From Hyalella azteca (Eukaryota; Arthropoda; Malacostraca; Amphipoda; Hyalellidae): a stretch of DNA of 64,000 bases. Below, one piece after another: positions 48,901 through 58,131 of this stretch. The stretch spans positions 291,359-355,358 of the forward strand of contig NW_025943958.1 of assembly GCF_000764305.2 (NCBI RefSeq). Direction: 5' to 3'. Position numbers and translations under genes: made by a program. Every line of letters starts with the position of its first letter. Position 1 is the stretch's first letter. The notes beneath the pieces are model-generated. The model saw only the letters and a program-made list of their open reading frames with translations, had not been told where the DNA came from and made no database searches.

Positions 48901-51900
48901 TTTTTTGATGGCTGATTTTCGTGAGTAACGTGCTGCCATCTAATTTTGCTTTCTTTTGTGAAAAACTGGCAAGGAAAAGCTACAGACAACAAACCAGGGG
49001 TTATGCTATGGGGAGAACTTAAGTTTTGCATTTTCAAAAAAAAGGGAAAATGCCATTTGATGATCAACCTCGCTCAGGTCGTCCTTCCACTTATCGTACT
49101 GAAGGAAATGTTGAAGAAATTATGGACCTAACACCTGAATATCGACTTAGAAGTATAGATGAGCAGGCGGAACTGTCCCAAGTGACTTTGAGTTCACTCC
49201 AGAAAATTCTGACAGAATATTTTTCCTCAATAAATAAACCTTTAAAAAATTAGTCCTTTTTTGGGGGATCCCCCCACATATGCAGGCAGTTCTCCCATAG
49301 GTGACATACTTGAAGTTGAGCTTCCTGAAGGAGAAGTTGGTCTCAACAATGCCGGTAGTTTTGACACGGGTGCGCAGGACGTCCTGTTGCGTAGGCACGT
49401 AGTTGCTGCGCGAGATGCGGTCCAGGGCGTTCAGGTAATACGAGGCGCTGTCGTTCAGCTGGTACTCTCGTGACCGTCTGCCAAGAGATGAACAGTATTA
49501 GATATCGATGATAATAATAATAATATTAATAATATCAGGTAATACGAGGCGCTGTCGTTCAGCTGGTACTCTCGTGACCGTCTGCCAAGAGATGAACAGT
49601 ATTAAATATCGATGATAATAATAATAATATTAATAATATCAGGTAATACGAGGCGCTGTCGTTCAGCTGGTACTCTCGCGACCGTCTGCCAAATGATTAA
49701 CACTATTAAATATCAATAATAATAATAATATTAATAATATCAGGTAATACGAGGCGCTGTCGTTCAGCTGGTACTCTCGTGACCGCCTGCCAAGAGATGA
49801 ACAGTATTAGATGTATTAAATATTGATGATAATAACAATAATATTAATAATAGAGATAAGGTAAACGTAGAGATGAAATGTATTAAATATTGATGATAAT
49901 AATAATAACAATGATAATAATAAGAGAGATAAGGTAGACGATAATAGGATTGAATATTTGAATATTGATTGCGCCCAGTATTTGGAATGGAGTAAATAGA
50001 ATTGAATATCAATAATAAAAGTGTGGAAAAGGTAAAAGGAATTGAATATTAAGAAATTTAGAAATAACCCTGGCACTTGAAAGAAAGTTAACAGGATTGA
50101 ATATTTAGAAATAACTCTGGCACTTGAAGGAAAGTTGACAGGATTGAATATTTACGAATTATATTTACAGGATGCATAAAAATCGGTAAATCATTAAAAT
50201 TAAAAATGAAAGTGATGACATTTAATTTTATACATAATAAGAATTTAAAATTGACCTTTGAGATTAGTAAGTGGATTTAAATTAATAAATGATTGACATC
50301 TAAAGCAAGATAAATGACTCAAAATAGATACAATAAAAATGAATAAAAAACACATGCGTCATTCAATCTTTTGAATGTTGGGTACAATCTGTTAGTACTG
50401 TATTCTTCCAATTATTAATCAAGTTAATGAAACAACTGATAGACGTGACACCGCCATTAAGCCTGCGGATGACGGAAATCACCTACATTTGAAATCACAG
50501 AAAGAGAAATAGTTAACTAAGATTAAATGGCTGCAGGGTGTCCAAAAAAAATGACACAGGTCAAATTTAAATTGCTTGTCAGCAACAAACGTGATCAAGA
50601 ATCCTTGCAAAGTCAATTTGCAACAAGCGGTACAGACACAGGTCCTTCATACTCCTACCAACGCTAGATTGAACAAAATTCATAATTGCATCTTGAACAA
50701 GATAGGAGCACACAGTAATTGCATTACTGTATTTAAATGGCATATATTTGAAAAACTAAAAATTGCATACTAAAATAATTATTTATGTTTCACATATTTA
50801 ACTACCAAACCTTGCCAATTTTAGGTTGCAACAATACCGACTGGAAGCAATGCAGAATACCAGCATCATGCCACAGTTTAGTACCATAAATCACATGGTA
50901 CTAATGAGATTAGATATTTAACCACTGCACATATTTACATGGCCACACTAAATATTGCACATAGTATTTAACCATACTAAACAAGACCCACTGGAAGCAA
51001 TGCTGCACACCAGCGCTGTGCCACAGTCTGATACTATGAATCACATACTAATGAGCTTAGTTATTTAACCACTGCACATATTTCAGCATACTAAACAATA
51101 CATAGCCAAACTAAATAACTAAACCATACTAAGGCACGGGAAACAAGACGCACTGGAAACAATGCTGCACACCAGCGTCGTGCCACAGTCTGTTCATGAT
51201 GTGTGCCAAGTCTAGCGTCATCTCCCCCTCCTCTGTGGCACTCGCCATAGTGAAGAACTGCCGTGCATCGTCCTGTCAGAACAAAAAAACGCCTAATAGT
51301 GATACGGATACAGGATTATAGTATCATCCTAGTTATAGTTATTCTCATTAGTATGATAATAAATAACTAATTAATTTAATTAATAAATTATTAAAGCCTA
51401 AATATTATTATGAACTACATTACAATATGTCATTGGGTTGTTTTCATAAAGTAATTACAAAACGTAATGCAATATATGACACAACTAAGGTATTTTTTAA
51501 ATACAGTTGTTGCTAGCAGGCTATGGTGAATATTGTGATAAAATCCATGGTTATTTTATTATTCATTGTTCTGCACAATCTTCTAATTAACAAAACTACC
51601 ACCATTCCACCAGAATTTAATTTTAACAAGTTTTTTTTTATGGAAGAATAATGAACCAAACACAACAATATGGTTTATCACAAGTACCTACACCATATTC
51701 TTTTGAGGAACTGCACAATTGGTTTAAATTGTACTATCATTTTATCCCATTCATATTTGCTAGTTCCTTAAAATGCTTCAATTGCATTAATTCCATTTTT
51801 CATTTATTGAGCTTACACCTATGGTCCAGTAATGTTCTTTGAATTTATTTTAATATAGGTTTGAATTTATTTTAAAAATAGACATTTTTCTAATTGACAG

Positions 51901-52729
51901 AAGTTAATATTTTGTTTAAAATTTACAACATTAAAAACTATAATTTATAATTAATAAAAATATATATATATATAGGTATAATTTCAAAGCTTACAGTTCT
52001 TGAGGGATCACCAAACTCAATCTTGAGTTGCCCCATAGCCCGTATGATGGCCATGAGGCTCTGAATGGTGTTGCTGTAGACGACTCGTCTGTATTGTTCA
52101 CACTCGTCTTGTGAGTATCCAGTTTCATGGATGATCTTCATCTGTTTCACTATTGTGCTCTTGCCACTCTCACCAGCCCCTGAAAAACATATTGATCAGT
52201 AGCTGCTCACACATTTATAGGCATTAATTTACAAATCAATAATTTTTTTATTGTCTAGTTTATTGCAAATTTGAAAGTAGTTAAAAAATTGAAAGATGAA
52301 AAAAGTTATCACCAGCTTTAAGACAGATTTTTTATACATTTTTTTGCATGTTTAATCCAGCAAAACCATCCATGCAAAAGAGGTTGAGCAATGATACAAT
52401 AAAATTTGATGACAAAAATGTATATTTCTGAGTCATTATCCAATTTAAATAATAACTTATGAGAAAGTGATATGGTACAGTTGCCTCAAGAAAATTTTGT
52501 GATAAAAACTTTGTTCTACATACATTGCCTTGGGAAGTGGAAATACCTATGAGTATATAAATCAAACAAACTAAGAAATCAATACCACAAAATTCCCGAG
52601 ATACTTACCTAACAGTAGTAGCTTGACCTCCCTTTGAGCCTTTTCTCCTTCCATCCTTAGGTCTTTGTCAATTTTTTTGCTCCTTTCCAGAGCTTCTCTG
52701 TCAGCAGTTGTACTTACAGCGCAACCCAT
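45917..52729 (-). CDS. Galphai: G protein alpha subunit, Gi class, eight exons, 355 aa
   Basis: Alpha subunit of a heterotrimeric GTPase that couples seven-helix receptors to inhibition of adenylyl cyclase; in arthropods it also orients asymmetric division with Pins/LGN (family knowledge). Coding exons, all GT-AG: 52609-52729, 51995-52179, 51154-51272, 49310-49477, 48002-48096, 47378-47566, 46700-46824, 45917-45982; they sum to 1068 bases with matching phases. Visible motifs: MGC start (myristoyl G2, palmitoyl C3), P-loop GAGESGKST (41-49), switch I RVKTTGI (R179, T182), DVGGQ (Q205), NKKD (270-273), TCAT (325-328). Identity as Gi rather than Go rests on [28 protein letters not shown] and the LKDCGLY tail. 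C352 at -4 is the pertussis-toxin-type cysteine, absent in fly G-alpha-i. Odd: last residue Y (usually F in Gi), FVVAMS where FCVALS is usual, and introns carrying duplicated splice junctions (see separate entries). Confidence 0.97.
45961..46252 (-). repeat. Four tandem copies of the exon 8 acceptor junction in G-alpha-i intron 7
   Basis: Units of 73, 73 and 74 bases start at 45961 (real), 46034, 46107 and 46181. Each includes the polypyrimidine tract and acceptor CCTTTTGCAG followed by 22 bases of exon 8 (FVFDAVT codons). All acceptors keep the AG. Copies differ by a few substitutions (TTTGTA, TTCTTA). Confidence 0.9.
47035..47160. repeat. 26-bp minisatellite in G-alpha-i intron 6
   Basis: About five units of ctaactagctaggcagacta-type sequence, next to the donor-like array. 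No coding content. Confidence 0.8.
47195..47378 (-). repeat. Array of 5' splice-site-like repeats just inside G-alpha-i intron 6
   Basis: After the real donor CCCTG|GTGAGT at 47378 the intron holds a degenerate tandem repeat of about 20-24 bases, each resembling an exon end plus donor: GTAAGT twice, then GTGGGT, GTGAGG, GTGAGT and GTGAGT, interleaved with CTGGCGAG-type variants. At least six near-consensus donors lie within 190 bases. Confidence 0.75.
47681..47721. other. Short hairpin in G-alpha-i intron 5
   Basis: TTTCCTACTTAG pairs exactly with CTAAGTAGGAAA, extended by CATA/TATG, with a 7-base loop. The stem (about 17 bp, one mismatch) is shorter than a typical miRNA precursor. Confidence 0.5.
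48278..48490. mobile_element. Palindromic mariner-type MITE in G-alpha-i intron 4
   Basis: Long near-perfect terminal inverted repeats of about 100 bases begin CAGGGTGTTTCAGAATTAAG and end with its complement, flanked on both sides by TA, the Tc1/mariner target duplication. No coding capacity. It interrupts a diverged tandem duplication (the cacagttaaatgatg units at about 48172 and 48547). Confidence 0.75.
48722..49276 (+). pseudogene. Decayed mariner transposon, transposase N-terminal relic, G-alpha-i intron 4
   Basis: Plus-strand translation around 49026-49253 gives [20 protein letters not shown] followed by [20 protein letters not shown], the mariner DNA-binding HTH region (family motif EPRSGRPS). 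Just upstream, in another frame, [13 protein letters not shown] matches the preceding mariner segment, so at least one frameshift is present, and the DDD catalytic part is missing. Ends resemble mariner termini (GGGAGACCCAAAAATAA on the left; TTTTTTGGGGGATCC on the right). It is antisense to G-alpha-i and ends about 33 bases from the exon 4 donor. Confidence 0.7.
49432..49850 (-). repeat. Four tandem copies of the exon 4 acceptor junction in G-alpha-i intron 3
   Basis: A unit of 104, 104 and 101 bases starts at 49432 (real exon), 49536, 49640 and 49741. Each contains the acceptor TTGGCAG, the first 46 exon bases (encoding [15 protein letters not shown]) and then an ATT-rich filler. All four keep the AG. 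The period is not a multiple of three, so retaining an upstream copy reaches a TGA in the next one. Confidence 0.9.
49850..50820. other. G-alpha-i intron 3 middle: diverged repeats, no exon
   Basis: 49850-50170 holds degenerate units around TTGAATATT and CTGGCACTTGAA, each repeated two to four times. 50171-50820 is AT-rich with no exon visible; 50533 onward carries GGGTGTCCAAAAAAAATGAC, a possible transposon terminus. Confidence 0.4.
50842..51192 (-). repeat. Tandem copies of the exon 3 donor junction in G-alpha-i intron 3
   Basis: The last 39 bases of exon 3 plus donor (51154-51192) recur at 50992-51030 and 50842-50880, spaced 162 and 150 bases. Each copy continues into related intron sequence. 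Donors read GTGCGT (real), GTGGGT and GTCGGT. The copies still translate as [12 protein letters not shown] and [12 protein letters not shown] in the exon frame, with synonymous changes at HD in the farthest copy. Confidence 0.85.
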
Positions 52730-53949
52730 TGTGCTCAATCAACTAGTCTAAACAATTAAAAGCAATGAAAATATTTAACTCAGTGATAACTTCTTATAAA
52801 AGCCCTGATCAATCAATAGGTTATGTCTATTTCTTTTTAATCATCTATACAGAAAACAAACATGAAATGTAGAAAATTATTAGCTCCGGAACTGTTGCCT
52901 CCAGCAACCAGATCTGCATACTAACATGTTGAGGAATGCCAACAGGTTATAAAAATTATGCAGGCTAAAATGGACCTAATTTCAATGTCACTCTTATGTT
53001 CTCAACTACCTTTATTCAATAGACAGAACAAAAATGCCCCTGCTTGTGGAAAATTTCATCATGCTTATCCTTATGGCTCTTGCCTAATCTTTTTAAGACA
53101 ATTCAGAAAAAGTGGCACAATTTTGCCTGCTATTTTCAAACATCAGCCATTGTTTTTTCTCCATGATTTTTCAGAAATTCTGCACAATATTCCAGATTGG
53201 ATGTTAGGAATGGTGCTTCATATATTGAAGATCAATCCAGCACAGTATTAACTAAGATGCAGAAAGTGAATAAATATCTAAAGGTCTTTGGTAACACATC
53301 AGAGTCAAGTTCTATGTCTTGGGAAGATCCTACAGGTTTAGGTACTTCTGGAATTTGTCAACAAAGCCTTAAGGGGAGCATCTGGCCAAAATGTTTGGAT
53401 TTTGACATTTACGGTTTTTAGTCTCATCTTTAAGCTGACATTCTGACCTATCCAACGGTACCAAAATCATCTCTGTACGTTGATTTATGCATTCACGACA
53501 GATACTGAAAGGGTGGGGGGGGGTGTAGTTCTTCAACATTTAAGATAGGCAGAAATTCCCGGCAGCATGCATAAATAGCTAGTCAAAGCAGGATGTGTTT
53601 CAGTTATCCACTTGCAGTTGTACGGGAAGATTTGAGCTCCGTTGTTCACACCATCCTTGACAGAGAATGAGCTACAGTATCTTCTAGTCTTGCAACCTTG
53701 CACCCTTGAATGCCGATTTCAAGGCGCCCAGGACTTGGTCGGGCTCTACTGAACAATCACACTTATTGTCACTGGAAAACTATCTCCTCCTACAGTTTTC
53801 AAGCTACAGCAATGAGAGATATATATATATACATACCATTCAATTTTCAAATAAAAGATCTAGAGATTGGTCATTCACTTTTTGGAATTGCATTATAGTT
53901 TTTATTCTATTTAGTAAAATAGAACACACATACAGTCAGAAAATTAGTA
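52730..53949. other. Region 5' of the G-alpha-i start codon
   Basis: Contains no coding sequence I recognise. It would be a 5' UTR intron if the CpG-rich patch at 54.5 kb is the first exon. ATG frames at 52958-53251 and 53706-53999 have no domain. Confidence 0.35.
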
Positions 53950-54090
53950 GAGTTTGGAGTCAAAAGAAGAAAAATGTAACTCAGTACTCACTGCAGTGAG
54001 TGACAGAGTGCGCATTTTCTTGTCAACAAAAATGTGAAGTCAGCCTGACTTCACGTTAGTCAGGGACAGACAGATAGACAGATGGACATT
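53950..54090. repeat. Palindrome-rich repeat with a GACAGACAGATAGACAGATG tract
   Basis: Contains ACTCACTGCAGTGAGT and GTGAAGTCAGCCTGACTTCAC-type palindromes (19-21 bases), then a short GACAGA microsatellite. Looks like an interspersed repeat end; family unknown. Confidence 0.45.
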
Positions 54091-54493
54091 GCGAGCACAA
54101 TAGTGCATTTTTTCCATAAATGAGAATATGTGCTAAAAAACAACAGAAGTTAAAACCTAAATTTACAGGCAAAGGACAGAATTATAAAGAAATATCTATT
54201 CACAATTTCTAATGGATAAGAACTGTAGGAAACATTTAAAACATTCTTCTCTTTTAAAATATACAATGATGCCAAGATGCGCAGATCAGAAGCACCAGAA
54301 CTATAAGCTAAAACCTTAAAGTCAGTGTTGGACACCGGAACGTGGCACTGTTTGGCGTGAGTGCGCACAGCAGAATGAGGAGATCGCAATAGTAACTGCC
54401 CAGTCCTATTACTTTTCCTTTTATGGCAATTTATGCTCAGCGACCCTAGGGCCACTCAGGAAGATGTATATAAACGGGGAAATTTCTCACGTA

Positions 54494-54650
54494 AATCAAT
54501 CTAATTATATTTTTTTGTGCAGGCGTTCGTGCAAATCACGGTCATCGATTCCGCGCCGCGCAGCACTCGGCGTGGGCCGCGGAGCCGTCCGACACAGTTT
54601 TCATCTGAATGGAATGGCAACATCGTCTGTTGATGATTTCAAGTAACGCT
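54494..54650 (-). other. CpG-rich patch, possible 5' UTR exon of G-alpha-i
   Basis: A strikingly GC- and CpG-rich patch (core about 54530-54600) in otherwise AT-rich DNA, upstream of G-alpha-i. On the minus strand a GTGAGA donor follows at 54493, and a pyrimidine-rich TTGTTTAG lies just before the G-alpha-i start codon, so a spliced non-coding first exon is possible. On the plus strand the same place has TATATAAA at about 54468 and a 60-codon ORF with no recognisable content, so it could instead be an unrelated promoter or repeat. Confidence 0.22.
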
Positions 54651-56221
54651 GAACCAGCATTGCCAGATGGTACATTTCTATACCAGATTTCATAAATCTG
54701 GTATTTTCAGAAGGTGTCTGGTATGAATATTTTAGATCTGGTATATATGCCTAAATCTGGAATTTTTCTGGTATTTTCTGACTTACTGCAAATTACTGCA
54801 TTAAGTTCCACCTCTGAAGTTTGAAATTCCTCCAGCATAGGCGTGGATTATATAGATTGCCTTCAGAGCGGCGCGATTAGAGCTTTCCCGCCATTTTTGG
54901 AACCACAAGTTTACCGCAAGTTTTCATGTCAACCGGAACTCGAACACCACAGCAGAGAGTATTTTATGCAGCTAATGAATTTCGCAAACTTTGCTGGAAG
55001 TGAGATTATTGAATTTTAGAAAAAACGCGGGATAGTTCAATGAAGGTTGGTGGAAGAGCTGCAATCTTGATACTCTATTGTGATTCGTGCTATGATAACC
55101 TACGTAACAATTTTCATATGATAGTTAAAATTTTTGCACATTCAAAGTACACATGACATAACATAACGCACCCAGATTTGGAAACCATTATTGCTCAAAT
55201 GAAGCAAAAATAAACGACAGACCATTGACTTATCTTGCAAATATACATATTCATATTATGTATCACATAGCATAATTACGCTCTGTAATTATGCCATATT
55301 GACCTAATTTGTATAGTCCATTTACGCGCATTGTTATTAGGTATTGATCGTGTCGATTTTGCCGGCCGGGAGGATGTCGGTAATGTAGTCCCAACATTGG
55401 CATGCAGGATCGTACTGTTGACATACAGGTTCATGCCCTACTTGCTGCAACCAGTCCAGTCATTCATTAGAAGGCACCGATGGCACATCAACAAAAGCCA
55501 TGTTGCCTTCTTTAGTTCTGTAATTCATGTCCGATTGAATTGTGATCTATGAATGAATATTCATTACTGTGCTGACTCTTAGAACCTGACCAGGTCTCAT
55601 AGTGTGGCACGAGAGTCGTTGTAAAATTTATCTCAAGGTCATCTGGTCGTTGAACAACCGCATGCCAGTCGATAGTCGATAGGATTTATGCAGTCGATAG
55701 TCGATAGGTTTCTTCAGTAGTTCGATAACTTAACAATGAAAACACTAGTCGTAAATAATGAGATAACCTTAAGTCTATGTACATAATATTCTTTATATAC
55801 AACAAACACCTAACAGATAACGCATTAATGGTTTAATTTTTTCAAACCAGCGGTGCCTTCTTAGCCTCTTAGGTTTCTTTACTAACGAATTCACCGCTTC
55901 ACCTCACCATAAATATTGTGCGTAAACAAATGCAAGCTTTCCCTAAAATACGGAGGTCACACCTTACTCTTATCCAGAACTGCTAACTCGGTTTTAAATA
56001 CTCAATCACCAGAATTATCAAACCTCAACTCTATTTAATATATGGCTACTTGCATTTGTTCGACAAATGCGAGCCACTCACAAATGGGATTCGCGAATTT
56101 CATATTCTCTCAGGCATATCCAAGAATACCAGTTAGTTACAATGGGAAGAAATTAAAACTACGGATGTGCACCTCTGTTGTTCACGTGCGTACTGCAAAT
56201 TTAAGCATAACACATTCCTAT

Positions 56222-56259
56222 CTGTCTCTTATACACATCTAGATGTGTATAAGAGACAG
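56222..56259. other. Nextera mate-pair junction adapter (artefact)
   Basis: CTGTCTCTTATACACATCT, the 19-bp Tn5 mosaic end, is followed directly by its reverse complement, forming the exact 38-base junction adapter used in Nextera mate-pair libraries. The mosaic end is an engineered hybrid, so this is not a natural insertion. Sequence on the two sides may not be contiguous in the genome. Confidence 0.97.
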
Positions 56260-56420
56260 GTTCAGTAGTTTGAAAGAAATTTCTTGGTCACTGCAAATTT
56301 TGGCTCAAATTTCTGTATAACTCAGGAATGAAGGTGAAATGGAAAAAATTTTACAAGCTGAACATCACCGTTAGGTCTTATGAAGTTTCATCAAGATCGC
56401 ATTTCATTGCTTACAAACTT

Positions 56421-56710
56421 TCAGATGTACGTATTGTTAAAGTGCACGAGTATCATGAATACAGGCATCGTAATATATTACATGCAAGCTTTCAGATGTA
56501 TACGTAGTGTTGAAGCGCATGCGTAACATGAATACAGGCCCTATGATATATATCATATACAGACTTTCAGATGTGCGTATTAAGTTTAAGTGCGTGAATT
56601 TCATGCACACAAACATCGTAATATTTTGCATACAAATTTTCAGATGTACGTAATTGGTTAAAATGCATGAGTATCATGCATAAAAACACCGCAATATATT
56701 GCACACCTAC
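56421..56710. repeat. Tandem repeat of about 73 bp inside the hAT-like element
   Basis: CAGATGTACGTATT-type units recur at 56422, 56493, 56568 and 56641 with moderate divergence, each with CATGAATACAGGCATCG or a variant. Confidence 0.75.
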
Positions 56711-57829
56711 ATGCTCTTACACGTCAAGGTTAAAATAAAAATATAACATGCAAAAAATTTCCTAAAGAAAGTTTGATTCTAGCTTCTAAGTGGAAAAAAA
56801 CACTGGCGTAATCTGTCCGATTATTTTTGCAAGTTTCAATACATATGATGGTTGCGTTGTCCCGGGGCTGAACATTTTACATCCGCCGCTCGTAATGCGC
56901 TGTTGGGGTCCGGGTTTTAGTCAGTACCGCAGTCGTATCTTGTCGGGTCTCGCTAAGACGCTTGTTGGCAGTCGTCATATGTTTATTGTGGAAGAGTCCC
57001 ATTAGTTGGCAGTCGTTGAAAAAAATAAAGGACCAATTATTTTAGCTCGAAAGTCGTTGTAAAGTAAAAAAATTGGTCGATAACTTTAGCAAAAGTCGTT
57101 GAAATTCCAACGACTATTGCCACTGTATGAGACCTGGGAACCTGAGTCCTGAGTTGACGCGTTAGCAATCTAGTTAACTCGTATCCAACCACAACACAAT
57201 GCGGATACACGTTTGTACACGTTGGTCAGTGTGAATACCTAATTTGCATTGCCGCGCGTCCATATTTAACCTATTTTAGCTTTCTAAAAGTTCGGCGCTG
57301 TCGGCGCACGGCGCATTTTTTTACCGGCATAGTACGGCGCACCGCGCAGGTCGTTAAAATGACAATATAAATTCCCGCACACCTGGCACATCTTCCTGAC
57401 CATGGCCCTAGGGTAAAGGTTGCGTGCCGTCATCCCAACGTATGCAGATGCACATCATGGCCGTGCACTGTTATGCACAACTAAATTTATAAACTAGGGA
57501 CGATTGCATGTGAGAAGGGAGGATATATTTGTACCTAAAAAACTAACCTATTTTGAAATTATTCACCAGTAAGAGACAAAGATTAATGTCCGGAAAGCAT
57601 AGTGACAAAGCAGAGAATATTTTAGACTCTCCCTCAAGTTCATTTTTGAGTCCTATAAGTAGACCAGTAAAGTATCATGCATAGTGGCAAAGCAGAGAGT
57701 TTTTTAGACTCTCCCTCAAGTTCATTTTTGAGTCCTATAAGTAGACCAGTAAAGTATCATGGATACCAGCATTATCATACTTAAGAAATTGGTTTAAATC
57801 TTGAGTAAATGAGGAAATTAAAAATGAAC

Positions 57830-57830
57830 N
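57830..57830. other. Single-N assembly join
   Basis: One N separates a repeat copy ending AAAATGAAC from the duplicated 61.5-kb segment. The natural continuation of that repeat (AAAATGAACTGATTC) appears at about 58866. Confidence 0.9.
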
Positions 57831-58094
57831 GAGGCCGCTACGTGTACTTAGGCCACGAAATGAACTAATGCCGCTATCGTGTACTTAGAACGCTAAATGA
57901 ACTGAGGCCGCTACGTTCACTTAGACCGCTAAATGAACTGAAGCCGCTAACCTTAACTCGTTTTGATAATCTGACCCCAGGAGACACTGTAATCATGTGT
58001 AGAATACTGCGAGTACAAATGCACGGCTTCCGGGCTCTGACGGCAGCGAGGAACAGTGGTCTCTTTATACCGGCAGACCTGGGGAGCTACGCCC
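57831..58094. repeat. Exact 264-bp duplicate of 61539-61802, probable misassembly
   Basis: Begins directly after the single N at 57830 and ends directly at the adapter at 58096. It is base-for-base identical to the end of the 36-bp array and its unique flank near 61.6-61.8 kb. The identity and the artefact boundaries argue against a biological duplication. Confidence 0.85.
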
Positions 58095-58095
58095 C

Positions 58096-58131
58096 CTGTC
58101 TCTTATACACATCTAGATGTGTATAAGAGAC
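58096..58131. other. Nextera mate-pair junction adapter, second copy (artefact)
   Basis: Same adapter as at 56222, lacking the last two bases. Its left flank, 57831-58094, is an exact copy of 61539-61802, as expected if a mate-pair read was assembled through the junction. Confidence 0.97.

Larger units (their letters stand above)
55582..57145. mobile_element. hAT-like DNA transposon relic with 8-bp target duplication
   Basis: GAACCTGA occurs at 55582-55589 and 57138-57145. Between them the ends are inverted: CCAGGTCTCATAGTGTGGCA on the left, and on the right the complement of CCAGGTCTCATACAGTGGCA, continuing through AGTCGTTG. An 8-bp duplication and CAGG-type ends fit the hAT superfamily. 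No transposase is readable. The inside holds a roughly 73-bp tandem array (56421-56710) and, at 56222-56259, sequencing adapter, so the interior may be misassembled. Confidence 0.65.

Noticed and set aside
49764..50076. Leu/Ser/Tyr-rich minus-strand frames in G-alpha-i intron 3
   Set aside because: Low-complexity ATT repeats read in frame; no domain, and they end inside a duplicated exon 4 fragment in the wrong frame.
56222..56259. Tn5/IS50 insertion or bacterial transfer
   Set aside because: The 19-bp mosaic end is an engineered sequence and the 38-base palindrome is the mate-pair junction adapter.
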